Positions 17,532 to 25,364 of a stretch of 41,519 nucleotides of DNA are shown here, piece by piece (position 1 is the first letter of the stretch; the number at the start of each line of letters is the position of its first letter). The notes beneath the pieces were generated by a model. That model ran no database searches, was not told the DNA's origin, and worked only from the letters and a program-made list of their open reading frames with translations. The position numbers were made by a program, and so were the translations under genes. The stretch lies in contig JAEWIY010000129.1 in NCBI GenBank assembly GCA_023386835.1, positions 1 to 41,519 on the forward strand. Direction: 5' to 3'. The stretch comes from Verrucomicrobiota bacterium. Lineage in GTDB: Bacteria; Verrucomicrobiota; Verrucomicrobiia; Opitutales; Opitutaceae.

Positions 17532-17562
17532 CGTCCGGGGACCGCAGCCTGCCCCCCGGACG
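17532..17562 (-). promoter_or_regulatory. GC-rich hairpin in the metY leader
   Basis: CGTCCGGGG (17532-17540) and CCCCGGACG (17554-17562) form a perfect 9-bp stem with a 13-base loop, about 60 bases upstream of the metY start on its coding strand. It does not resemble the SAM-I, SAM-II or SAH riboswitch cores I know. It could be a terminator/attenuator stem or an unknown RNA element; no U-tract follows. Confidence 0.4.
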
Positions 17563-17599
17563 CGGGTGGGGCGCGAGCGACGCGTCTCCTGCCATTCAA

Positions 17600-17611
17600 T
17601 TGCCGCGGCAA
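17600..17611. promoter_or_regulatory. 12-bp perfect palindrome TTGCCGCGGCAA
   Basis: The palindrome lies in the divergent region between metY and the small Cys-containing gene, 56 bp before the latter's start. Its symmetry and position suit a dimeric repressor site. No second copy was noticed. Confidence 0.35.
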
Positions 17612-17666
17612 GGATGGCAAACTTTGCGCAGCGATTGGCGCGTTTCAGCCGGTATGCTGGACTCGG

Positions 17667-18125
17667 ATGCAAGTTGACTTTCTTCATCAGCTCCGGGGCC
17701 GTGCCGCGATCATCCGCGAGCGGTGGGAGGCATTGCTGCGCGTTGAGCCGGTGAACGGCCCGCTGGCCAATCCAGACGCGTTGGTCCACCTGATTCCCCA
17801 GTCGCTCGAGGAGGTTTTCCGCCGATTGGCGGAGGGAGCCGGTCAGGCCGCAGTGGCCGATGAACGAATTCGGGCGCTGCCCTGTGACTGTGGGCACAAC
17901 CCGTACCGCGCGTATTATGTGGCGGGGGAACAGGCGGTGCTGGAAGCGGTGGTGTTGTTGCAAGCGGAGCGGCCGGACCTGCAACGGGCGAAAGCCGATC
18001 TCGCCGAGGCGATCAGCGTGATTCGAAAACTGGCCCGGGCGGACATCGACGCGTTCTGCGGCATTTGTGTGCACCGCGGAGCGGCCGACACGTGCCGGCA
18101 CAAAACCGCCAGCGCTCGCCCGTAG
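17667..18125 (+). CDS. Uncharacterised Cys-containing helical protein
   Basis: This 152-residue protein is not one I recognise. The N-terminal half is helical (LHQLRGRAAIIRERWEALLR, then ALVHLIPQSLEEVFRRL) and recalls the short helical modules ahead of some signalling proteins. Two Cys-rich patches, LPCDCGHNP (residues 72-80) and AFCGICVHRGAADTCRH near the C-terminus, could bind a metal or Fe-S cluster together. No signal peptide or membrane segment is seen, so it should be cytosolic. The codon use looks like its neighbours. It is divergent from metY and convergent with the GH109 gene, standing alone. A role in sensing is conjecture. Confidence 0.65.
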   Translation: MQVDFLHQLRGRAAIIRERWEALLRVEPVNGPLANPDALVHLIPQSLEEVFRRLAEGAGQAAVADERIRALPCDCGHNPYRAYYVAGEQAVLEAVVLLQAERPDLQRAKADLAEAISVIRKLARADIDAFCGICVHRGAADTCRHKTASARP

Positions 18126-18129
18126 CGGG

Positions 18130-18141
18130 GGCACCGGTGCC
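18130..18141. other. 12-bp perfect palindrome GGCACCGGTGCC
   Basis: It fills the short gap between the convergent Cys-containing gene and the GH109 gene. With no loop and no T-run it is a poor terminator, and it may be chance at this GC content. Confidence 0.25.
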
Positions 18142-18157
18142 TGGCGGGCTGTCGTGA

Positions 18158-19567
18158 CTAGGCTGTCGTCTCGACCTCCAACGCGAGGTTGACGGGCGCG
18201 TTTTTGCGCCAGGCGCCACGGGTGAAGTCCGGCACGTCGACGGGCCTTGAGCGTTCAGCCACGGACGCTTCGCTGAGCAGTCCGATGGCGCTCCATGAGG
18301 CGGCGTCGTAGACGTCCTGATCGAGCGGCAGGCCGCGACGCAGGCAGTCGATCAGGCGCCAATCCATCATGAAGTCCATGCCGCCGTGACCGCCGACGCG
18401 GCGCGCGAGTTCACCCACGCGGCGCACGATCTCCGGCGTGTGCTTTTCCTCCAACGCCTTCAGCTCATCCGGCTCCAGCCATTTTTCGCCCACCGCAATG
18501 CGGGCGGGCTGGGGCCATTTCTGCGCGATCGCCTTGGTGCCGCTGACCAGGTGAATGCGTGAATACGGGCGTGGGCTGCTGACGTCGTGCTGCAGCATGA
18601 TCGTCCGGCCCCGGTGCGTGCGAATCGTGGTCGTATTCATATTTCCACGATACGACCGGCCCGCATGGGGTGCAAAAAACGGATCACTGGCCGCCAGTTC
18701 GTCGGCGCGCGCCCGCATGGAGAAGTCCGCGCTCGACATGGAGACGAGATAGTCGAACTGGTCGCCCCGGTTGATGCCCATGATCTGCGCGATCGGGCCA
18801 AGCCCATGCGTGGGGTAGAGGTTTCCGTTGCGCGTGTTCTCCTTCAGCCGCCACATCTCGTGGTAGCCGCCTTCCTTCCGGAAGTTCAGCTCCATCAGGT
18901 CATGCAGGTAGGCGCCTTCGCCGTGCACCAGCTCCCCGAAGAAACCCTGCTGGGCCAGGTTGAGCGTGAGTAGTTCGAAGAAGTCGTAGCAGCAGTTTTC
19001 CAGCATCATGCAATGCCGGCGCGTGCGCTCCGACGTCTCCACCAGCTGCCAGCATTCCTCCAGGCTTTGCGCGGCCGGAACCTCGATGGCGGCGTGTTTG
19101 CCGTGCTCCATCGCGTAAACGGCCATCGGCGCGTGCAGCGCCCAAGGCGTGCAGATGTACACGAGGTCAATGTCGTCGCGGTCGCAGGCGCGCTGCCAGT
19201 CGGATTCCGAGGCGTGATAGGCTTCGGGGGTGTGGGACGTATCGGCCAGCAACTCCTTGGCGCGCGCCACCTTTTCCGGGCGCACGTCGACCAGCGCCTT
19301 GATCTCGACTGCCTCCAGGTGCCGGAAGCGTCGCACGGCACTGCTCCCACGCATGCCGAGCCCGAGGATCGCCACCCGCACTTTCTCCAGCGGCTCGGCG
19401 CCATAACCGCACATGTTGAAGCCGGGCGGCAACGAGGGTGCAGTGCCGGGAATCGCGGCAGCTGCAGGCGCTCGCGAGGGCAGGGCGGCGGAGCCGACGA
19501 GGCCGGCGCCGGCCAATCCGAGGTGCTTGAGAAACGCGCGACGGGGGGAAGGGGCGGAGAAGGGCAT
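18158..19567 (-). CDS. Exported GH109 alpha-N-acetylgalactosaminidase-like enzyme
   Basis: This 469-residue protein is a Gfo/Idh/MocA-fold enzyme of glycoside hydrolase family 109. That family hydrolyses alpha-N-acetylgalactosamine residues by an NAD-dependent oxidation/elimination mechanism. A Tat signal is visible (PRRAFLK at 8-14, then a hydrophobic stretch ending in AAAA). The NAD site is LGLGMRGSS (68-76). Family hallmarks are IEVPAA (161-166), HCMMLENCCYDFFEL (185-199) and YPTHGLGP (251-258) with the catalytic-region Tyr251 and His254. Tat export fits a protein that must fold around NAD first. It lies downstream of an MBL-fold gene on the same strand. GH109 is the best call; other sugar specificities remain possible. 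Confidence 0.88.
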   Translation of the reverse strand: MPFSAPSPRRAFLKHLGLAGAGLVGSAALPSRAPAAAAIPGTAPSLPPGFNMCGYGAEPLEKVRVAILGLGMRGSSAVRRFRHLEAVEIKALVDVRPEKVARAKELLADTSHTPEAYHASESDWQRACDRDDIDLVYICTPWALHAPMAVYAMEHGKHAAIEVPAAQSLEECWQLVETSERTRRHCMMLENCCYDFFELLTLNLAQQGFFGELVHGEGAYLHDLMELNFRKEGGYHEMWRLKENTRNGNLYPTHGLGPIAQIMGINRGDQFDYLVSMSSADFSMRARADELAASDPFFAPHAGRSYRGNMNTTTIRTHRGRTIMLQHDVSSPRPYSRIHLVSGTKAIAQKWPQPARIAVGEKWLEPDELKALEEKHTPEIVRRVGELARRVGGHGGMDFMMDWRLIDCLRRGLPLDQDVYDAASWSAIGLLSEASVAERSRPVDVPDFTRGAWRKNAPVNLALEVETTA

Positions 19568-19619
19568 GGGGAAACGACCAGCGCAACCGCGGCTGGCCCT
19601 GCCCGATCTGTAGGCGAAT

Positions 19620-19648
19620 CCACCGCAACATTCAATGCCGCGGTGGGC
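19620..19648 (-). other. 8-bp stem-loop between MBL-fold and GH109 genes
   Basis: CCCACCGC (19620-19627) pairs with GCGGTGGG (19641-19648) across a 13-base loop. It lies 38 bp after the MBL-fold stop and about 50 bp before the GH109 start on the minus strand. No U-tract follows, so it may be a weak terminator or a leader structure. Confidence 0.4.
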
Positions 19649-19685
19649 TCGTGGGTCGCTAATCCCTCAAGCCGCGCGCCGGCAA

Positions 19686-20714
19686 CTAGACCGGCTGCCA
19701 GGGCTCGCTGACGTATTCAAAGCGGCCCGACACAGAACGCACCCGGCCGAGGCCGGGAAATGGCAGGTGGACCCCGAAGATGCGCTGCCGGTCGGTCGCG
19801 GCGCGATCGAGCACCCGGCGCCGGGTCTCGGCAGCGAGGGTCGGGTCCACATCGAACGCCAGGTGCCATTCCGGATGGGCAAAGCTCAACTGATGGTGGT
19901 GCAGCACGTCCGCGTGGTTCACGAGCTGCTCCTGGCCTGATGAAAACACGACGGACAAATGTCCCGGGGTGTGCCCTGGTGTCTCGAGAAACTCGATACC
20001 ATCGATCACCTGGTCACCGTTGCGGACGCGTTCCCACTTTCCTTTGAGCGCCTGGATCACGGCCTGCGCACTCTGAATCGATTGCTGTCGGGCTTCGGCC
20101 GGCAGGCGTGAAGCCGGCAGGTCGGTGGCATTGAGCCAGAAGTCGTGTTCTCGCCGCCCGATGATGTAGCGGGCGTTCTTGAAGACGGGCGTCTTGAACT
20201 CCGCGTCGAAGAGGCCGCCGAAGTGGTCTCCGTGCAGGTGCGTCAGGATGACGGCCGTGACCTGATCGGGTTGAATGCCGGCGGTCGCGAGATGCTGGAG
20301 CAGGCGCCCGCCCACGGGGCCAAAAAGTTTGCCGCAGCCGCCATCCACGAGGACGAGATCCTGTTTCGTCCGCACGAGCAGCACATCGATTCCCAAGCGG
20401 ACTTCCTCGGTCGGCAGAAAGCCCTCCTGCAGAGCGGCGCGCACGTCCTCGGGCGGTTGGTCCAAGCCGAACGGACTTTGGGCAAAGGGCAGGACGAGTT
20501 GCCCGTCGACCAATGTCATCGCTTCGAACTCACCAATCCGGAACCGATAAAATCCGGGCTGGGCACCGGCCAGGGACGGAGCCGGGGTGGCACGGGTCGC
20601 CGCGCGGGCGGCCGAAGTGGTCTGCGCACCGAGGAGCGCCGCGCCACTGAACAAACCAAGTCGCCGCAGGGCGTCACGCCGCGTCACGGCGGAGGAAGTC
20701 GCTGAAGCATGCAT
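19686..20714 (-). CDS. Tat-exported metallo-beta-lactamase-fold hydrolase
   Basis: This 342-residue protein has a Tat-type leader (TRRDALRRLGLFSGAALLGA, residues 11-30) and an MBL domain. The metal motif THLHGDH gives His159, His161, Asp163 and His164. A later ETPGHTPGH supplies the next His, and LVNHADVLHH gives the bridging Asp region. The arrangement resembles AHL-lactonase-like/quorum-quenching and other esterase-like MBL enzymes rather than beta-lactamases. The substrate cannot be assigned. The start ATG lies within overlapping inverted repeats (20701-20734), described separately. It diverges from a secreted TPR protein and is followed by the GH109 gene, so the two exported enzymes may share a transcript. 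Confidence 0.87.
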   Translation of the reverse strand: MHASATSSAVTRRDALRRLGLFSGAALLGAQTTSAARAATRATPAPSLAGAQPGFYRFRIGEFEAMTLVDGQLVLPFAQSPFGLDQPPEDVRAALQEGFLPTEEVRLGIDVLLVRTKQDLVLVDGGCGKLFGPVGGRLLQHLATAGIQPDQVTAVILTHLHGDHFGGLFDAEFKTPVFKNARYIIGRREHDFWLNATDLPASRLPAEARQQSIQSAQAVIQALKGKWERVRNGDQVIDGIEFLETPGHTPGHLSVVFSSGQEQLVNHADVLHHHQLSFAHPEWHLAFDVDPTLAAETRRRVLDRAATDRQRIFGVHLPFPGLGRVRSVSGRFEYVSEPWQPV

Positions 20715-20734
20715 TGTTCAGCAGCATAGCTGAA
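20701..20734 (-). promoter_or_regulatory. Mutually exclusive hairpins around the MBL-fold start codon
   Basis: Three copies of one 6-mer alternate in orientation: GCTGAA (20701-20706), TTCAGC (20717-20722), GCTGAA (20729-20734). On the minus-strand mRNA the middle copy can pair with the first-transcribed copy (6-base loop), leaving the ATG free. It can instead pair with the downstream copy (10-base loop), which places the ATG at 20714 in the loop. This is a candidate translational switch; it could also be two overlapping operator half-site pairs. Confidence 0.4.
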
Positions 20735-20970
20735 ATCAGGGCGCGCACCAGCCGCTGATCACCGGCAGCCGGTACACCGATGCTGGAGCGCGGGCAGTCC
20801 AGTTTTATCGCCGGCGGGTGGGCCGACTGCCGCGGGCCGGATTGACCAAGCGATGAAAAGTACGTTCATTCCTGCACGCGCCCGCGCCCGTTGCGACCTT
20901 GCTCACGGAGTGCGGCCCTGCGCCTCTCGCCCCCACACCCTGGCTGACCGCCTGCGCAAGGAATTGCCCC

Positions 20971-22638
20971 GTGAATACCCTTTCTCGCTGCTGCGTCGCG
21001 GCCCTGCTGGCCACGTCCCTGTTCTCGAGCGTCGAGACCCACGCGCAGGATGTCGGCGAACAACTCGGCACGGTGCGCTTTGCTGTCCGCGGCGAGCCGG
21101 CGGCTCGGGCGCAGGTCGTCCGCGGGGTCAAACTGGTGCACCACATGATGTACCCGGAGGCGGATCGCGCGTTTGCCCGCGCGGCGGAGATCGATCCGCA
21201 TTGCGCCTTCGCTTGGTGGGGACGCGCCATGACCCGCATTCATCCCTTGTGGCCCGACGCTCCCACGCCCGCTGAAATGAAGGAGGCGGCGGAGTTCGTG
21301 AGGACCGGCCTCACGTTGCCGGGGCTGGGCGCGCGGGAGCGCGCGTATCTGGAAACCCTGTCCGTTTATTTCGGCGAGCAGGCCACCGGCGACCATCCAG
21401 CCCGTCTTCAGGCGCTCGACGACGCATGGTCCCGGCTCGCCGAGGCGTATCCAGATGATCTCGACGCGGGGGCATTCGCCGCCCTGTTTCATCTCGCGCC
21501 GGCGCGTTTTCTGCCAAAGGACAGATCGCACCGCCTGCAGCTCGAGGCCGCGACGGAGTTGCAGCGAGTGCTCGCGCAAATCCCGGATCATCCCGGCGCG
21601 CAACACTACAAGATTCATGCGTTTGATTTCCCGCTCCTCGCCGACCGTGCGCTCGAGGTGTGCGAGACCTATGGCGGCATTGCGCCCGACGTGCCGCACG
21701 CGTTGCACATGCCCACGCACATCTACACGCGCCGCGGGCTGTGGGAGAAATCGATCGAGTTCAACCTGCGTTCCGCCGCGGCGGCACGACGGTTGGGAGA
21801 GGCGGTGGGTTCACTCAACGGCCATTACCCGCACGCGCTCGACTATCTCGCCTACGCGTATCTGCAACGGGGCGAATACCAAAAGGCGGAGGAGATTCGC
21901 GATCGGCTGGCCACCTTCCATGGGCCCTATTCCACCGTGCAGCCGGCGGCGATGGCCTTTGCGTTTGCCGCCGTGCCGGCCCGCTGTGCCCTCGAGCGCC
22001 GCGATTGGGCTGCGGCAGCGTCATTACCGCTGCGACAGCCGGTGACGTTCGGCTGGGGACGCGATTACCTGAACTGCGATTCCATTACACGCTTTGCCCG
22101 TGCCCTGGGCGCGGCGCGGCAAGGACAGCTGGAGGCGGCGCGGCAGGAAATCGAAGCGCTCGAGCAAGTACGGGCGCAACTGCCCGCCGGGCGCCAAGCC
22201 GCGTACTGGACACGACAGGCCGAAACCCAGGTTTTGGCTGCCCGGGCGTGGGTCAGCTTCGCCGAGAAAAGGCAGGTCGAGGCTGTCGAGTTGATGCGCC
22301 GCGCGGTCGAGATCGAAGCGAACAGCGACAAGGAGGCCGTCACGCCTGGGGAGGTCTTGCCCGCGGGCGATCTGCTCGGTGAACTGTTGCTTGAGCTGCA
22401 ACGGTACGATGAAGCTCGTTCGGCGTTTGAAGCCGTTCTCACCTCAAGCCCGAATCGGTTCAACAGCCTCTTCGGTGCGGGTTGGGCGGCGGAGCAGGCG
22501 GGAGAGGGGGCCACGGCTCGCATATATTACGAACAGCTGTCGCAAGTTGCCTCCTCAGCCGATCCTGGAATCACCCGAATCGATCATGCGCGACGTTACC
22601 TGCGCTCGGGACCGCAGCTCTCGCTCCACGTACCCTAG
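20971..22638 (+). CDS. Secreted tetratricopeptide-repeat protein
   Basis: This 555-residue protein starts with a Sec signal (NTLSRCCVAALLATSLFSSV, cleavage after THAQ region). The rest is helical repeats: AERAFARAAEIDP-like units near the N-terminus, and YLQRGEYQKAEEIRDRLAT, LMRRAVEIEANSDKE and LELQRYDEARSAFEAVLTSS further on. The segment HALHMPTHIYTRRGLWEKSI is distinctive of a group of secreted TPR proteins of unknown function. I chose GTG at 20971, with AAGGA 8 bases upstream, because it puts the signal peptide at the N-terminus. The last 68 bp overlap the convergent LysR gene. It probably acts as a periplasmic interaction scaffold. Confidence 0.78.
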   Translation: MNTLSRCCVAALLATSLFSSVETHAQDVGEQLGTVRFAVRGEPAARAQVVRGVKLVHHMMYPEADRAFARAAEIDPHCAFAWWGRAMTRIHPLWPDAPTPAEMKEAAEFVRTGLTLPGLGARERAYLETLSVYFGEQATGDHPARLQALDDAWSRLAEAYPDDLDAGAFAALFHLAPARFLPKDRSHRLQLEAATELQRVLAQIPDHPGAQHYKIHAFDFPLLADRALEVCETYGGIAPDVPHALHMPTHIYTRRGLWEKSIEFNLRSAAAARRLGEAVGSLNGHYPHALDYLAYAYLQRGEYQKAEEIRDRLATFHGPYSTVQPAAMAFAFAAVPARCALERRDWAAAASLPLRQPVTFGWGRDYLNCDSITRFARALGAARQGQLEAARQEIEALEQVRAQLPAGRQAAYWTRQAETQVLAARAWVSFAEKRQVEAVELMRRAVEIEANSDKEAVTPGEVLPAGDLLGELLLELQRYDEARSAFEAVLTSSPNRFNSLFGAGWAAEQAGEGATARIYYEQLSQVASSADPGITRIDHARRYLRSGPQLSLHVP

Positions 22639-23542
22639 TTTGCGCGCCGCTTGATTGCGTCCCCGCTAGTAACAACGCGATCAGGCGCTTCATCGAAGGC
22701 GCCGGAGTGCCCGCGCGACGGGCAAAGACATGGGTGAGGGTGGGTGCGCCCTTGAGCGGTCGGGCGACGGCGGCGTCGCCGATGACGCGGGTAAGCGACG
22801 CCGGCAGCAACGCGATGCCGGCACCCGCGGCGACCATGACGGCGACCGCCTGCGCGCGCTGGGCTTCAAGCACAATGCGCGGTCGGAATCCGGCGTCGGC
22901 ACAGAGCTTCCGCACGTGGGCGGCGAAAGCAGGTGCTGCTTCGCTCGAGACGGCAACCAGCGGTTCGCCGGCGAGGTCACGCAGCGCGAGCTCCTGTTGC
23001 GTCGCGAGCCGATGCCCTGAGGGCACGAAGGCGACCAAGGCTTCCTTCCGCCAGGGCAGTAGAACGACATCGGGCGTGTGCTCCCGCGGAAGCAGTCCGA
23101 CGAAACCGCCGTCGAGCTCACCACGCCCGAGAGCGGACAGCTGTTCCGCCGGCGGCATGTCGCGCACCACAAGCTGCGTGGATGCCTGCTCCGTGCGAAA
23201 GCGTCGCAGGACCGTAAACAATTCCGGGCTCAAGACCGCGCTGACAAAACCGAGCCGCAGCTGGTTCGTCTCGCCGGACGCGAAGCGGCGCACCGATTCC
23301 CCGGCGCGCGTGAGTTGGGGTAGGATCGTGCGGGTCTCGTCGTAGAAGAGTGCTCCCGCGGCCGTCAGCGTGACCCTCCGGCCCGAGCGGTCAAAAAGTG
23401 CCGTGCCGATTCGTTCCTCCAATGCGCTCACGTGACGCGACACCGGGGGTTGCGCGAGGTGAAGTCGCCGCGCGGCGCGGGTAAAGGAGAGTTCCTCCGC
23501 CACCGCGATGAAGCACTCCAGTTCGCGCAAGGTGTAGTCCAT
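22571..23542 (-). CDS. LysR-family transcriptional regulator
   Basis: This 323-residue protein has the LysR winged helix at the N-terminus (LRELECFIAVAEELSFTRAA, then LAQPPVSRHVSALEERIG) and a two-lobed effector domain (about 90-290). The effector part, with its LRLGFV opening and GAGIALLPASL, is like the BenM/CatM/AlsR-type group that bind small organic acids. The gene is divergent from ilvD with 71 bp between, and a 16-bp dyad lies immediately before its own start codon, so it likely represses itself and may control ilvD. The C-terminal about 30 residues are Arg-rich and overlap the TPR gene by 68 bp. Confidence 0.92.
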   Translation of the reverse strand: MDYTLRELECFIAVAEELSFTRAARRLHLAQPPVSRHVSALEERIGTALFDRSGRRVTLTAAGALFYDETRTILPQLTRAGESVRRFASGETNQLRLGFVSAVLSPELFTVLRRFRTEQASTQLVVRDMPPAEQLSALGRGELDGGFVGLLPREHTPDVVLLPWRKEALVAFVPSGHRLATQQELALRDLAGEPLVAVSSEAAPAFAAHVRKLCADAGFRPRIVLEAQRAQAVAVMVAAGAGIALLPASLTRVIGDAAVARPLKGAPTLTHVFARRAGTPAPSMKRLIALLLAGTQSSGAQTRVRGARAAVPSAGNVAHDRFG

Positions 23543-23545
23543 ACC

Positions 23546-23561
23546 GTTATGGTATCATAAC
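23546..23561. promoter_or_regulatory. LysR-type operator candidate GTTATG-N4-CATAAC
   Basis: A perfect 6-bp dyad with 4-base spacer lies 3 bp upstream of the LysR start and 52 bp before ilvD. It is one of the few AT-rich spots in the region. LysR proteins usually bind T-N11-A sites, which this dyad contains. Autoregulation plus control of ilvD is the natural reading. Confidence 0.6.
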
Positions 23562-23613
23562 CCGCACGAAACCGGTAGTTCTGCCATAGGCGATTTTGCC
23601 GTAGGATGGCGGC

Positions 23614-25302
23614 ATGGCCCTAAGCGACACGATCAAACGCGGCTCCCTCCGCGCTCCCCACCGCAGCCTGTTGCGCGCCACCGGTGCGATTCAAAGCGAG
23701 GACGACTGGGACAAGCCGTTCATCGCGGTGGCGAACTCGTTCGTGCAGATCGTGCCAGGACACGTCCATCTCGACGCCGTGGGCCGGAAGGTGCGTCAGG
23801 CGATCCGCGCGGCCGGCGGGGTGCCGTTCGAGTTCAACACGATTGGTGTCGATGACGGCATCGCGATGGGGCACGGCGGCATGCGGTACTCGCTGGCTTC
23901 GCGCGAACTGATCGCCGACGCGATCGAGACGATGGTGCGCGCTCACTGCTTTGACGGCCTGGTGTGCATCCCGAACTGCGACAAAATCGTGCCGGGAATG
24001 CTGATGGGCGCAGCGCGCGTGAACATTCCCACGGTGTTCGTCTCCGGTGGTCCGATGCTGGCGGGCCGCGATCCCGCATCCGGACGTGCGCTCGACCTCA
24101 ACTCGGTCTTTGAGGCGGTTGGTCAGTTGTCCGTGAATGCCATCACCGAAACCGAGCTCGCCGAGATCGAGCGTCACGCCTGTCCCACCTGCGGTTCGTG
24201 TTCGGGGCTGTTCACCGCCAACTCGATGAACTGCCTGTGCGAAGCCCTGGGGCTCGCGCTCCCCGGCAACGGGACGATTCCGGCCACCGATCCGCGCCGG
24301 CAGGCGCTCTATGAACGCGCTGCGCATACGATCGTCCAACTGGTGCGCGACAACGTGCGACCTTCGGATCTGCTCACACCGGCGGGATTCGAAAACGCGC
24401 TCGTGCTCGACATGGCGATGGGAGGTTCTTCGAACACCATCCTGCATACGCTCGCGATCGCGCACGAGGCTGGGGTGGAGCTGCCGCTCGAAAGCCTGAA
24501 CGCGATTGCCGAGCGCACCCCGCACCTGTGCAAGATGGCGCCGGCGGGTGTACACCACATTGAGGACCTCGATCGGGCCGGCGGCGTTTCAGCGGTCCTG
24601 TGCGTGCTGGCGCAGCGGCCGGATCTGCTGCACTTGGATGCTCGGACCGTGACTGGAACGCTGCGTGGGGCGATTGAGGAGGCGGCGGTGCGGGACGCAG
24701 ACGTGATCCGGCCGCTAGATCGGCCGTATTCACCGCATGGAGGCCTGGCGATTCTGTTTGGCAACCTTGCCCCGCGCGGAGCCGTGGTGAAAACCGCGGC
24801 GGTCGCCCCCTCGATGTTCACGTTCCGCGGTCCGGCGGTGATCTTTGAATCCGAGGAGGAGGCGCGAATTGGCATCCTCGTCGGCAAGGTGCAGGCGGGC
24901 GACGTGGTGGTCATCCGCTACGAAGGCCCGCGCGGCGGACCGGGCATGCCGGAGATGCTGGGCCCGACGTCCGCGCTCGTTGGCCGCGGGTTGGGCGAGA
25001 AGGTCGCTTTGATCACTGATGGACGCTTCTCCGGCGCCACCCGTGGTGGAGCGATCGGTCATCTCTCACCCGAAGCGGCGGCCGGCGGGCCGATTGCGCT
25101 CGTTGAGCCGGGAGACCTCATCGAGATCGACATTGCCGCGCGCCGGCTGTCGTTGCTGGTCGATGACGCGACACTCGATCAGCGTCGCTCCCGCTGGCGT
25201 CCGCGGGCGAGCCCGCACCCGCGTGGATACCTGGCTCGTTACGCCAGCCAGGTCACCAGCGCCGATCGAGGGGCGGTCCTGGACGTATCGGCCGGAAAAT
25301 GA
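23614..25302 (+). CDS. ilvD: Dihydroxy-acid dehydratase
   Basis: This 562-residue cytosolic enzyme of branched-chain amino acid synthesis dehydrates 2,3-dihydroxy-acids to 2-keto acids. The iron-sulfur ligand region is CIPNCDKIVPGML (Cys122, with the metal-site Lys124) and CPTCGSCSGLFTANSMN (Cys196). It has NSFVQIVPGHVHLD at 41-54 in place of a third Cys, as in the oxygen-sensitive 4Fe-4S E. coli type. C-terminal GPRGGPGMPEMLGPTSA and TDGRFSGATRG are family signatures. At 562 residues it is shorter than E. coli IlvD (about 616). A related sugar-acid dehydratase role cannot be ruled out. AGGA precedes the ATG; a terminator follows directly. Confidence 0.88.
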   Translation: MALSDTIKRGSLRAPHRSLLRATGAIQSEDDWDKPFIAVANSFVQIVPGHVHLDAVGRKVRQAIRAAGGVPFEFNTIGVDDGIAMGHGGMRYSLASRELIADAIETMVRAHCFDGLVCIPNCDKIVPGMLMGAARVNIPTVFVSGGPMLAGRDPASGRALDLNSVFEAVGQLSVNAITETELAEIERHACPTCGSCSGLFTANSMNCLCEALGLALPGNGTIPATDPRRQALYERAAHTIVQLVRDNVRPSDLLTPAGFENALVLDMAMGGSSNTILHTLAIAHEAGVELPLESLNAIAERTPHLCKMAPAGVHHIEDLDRAGGVSAVLCVLAQRPDLLHLDARTVTGTLRGAIEEAAVRDADVIRPLDRPYSPHGGLAILFGNLAPRGAVVKTAAVAPSMFTFRGPAVIFESEEEARIGILVGKVQAGDVVVIRYEGPRGGPGMPEMLGPTSALVGRGLGEKVALITDGRFSGATRGGAIGHLSPEAAAGGPIALVEPGDLIEIDIAARRLSLLVDDATLDQRRSRWRPRASPHPRGYLARYASQVTSADRGAVLDVSAGK

Positions 25303-25303
25303 C

Positions 25304-25331
25304 AAGCCCGCCCCGGTGGCTGGGCGGGCTT
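25304..25331. terminator. Bidirectional intrinsic terminator
   Basis: AAGCCCGCCC (25304-25313) and GGGCGGGCTT (25322-25331) form a perfect 10-bp stem with an 8-base loop. It starts 2 bp after the ilvD stop and lies 33 bp past the convergent SGNH gene, so it can serve both. The flanking T/A runs are short. Confidence 0.82.
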
Positions 25332-25364
25332 TGTGGCTGGCGGCGCAGTGCGTCGGCGGTGCGA

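Noticed and set aside
17473..17666. A SAM riboswitch before metY
   Set aside because: No SAM-I, SAM-II or SAH core sequence was found; only an unassigned hairpin is present.
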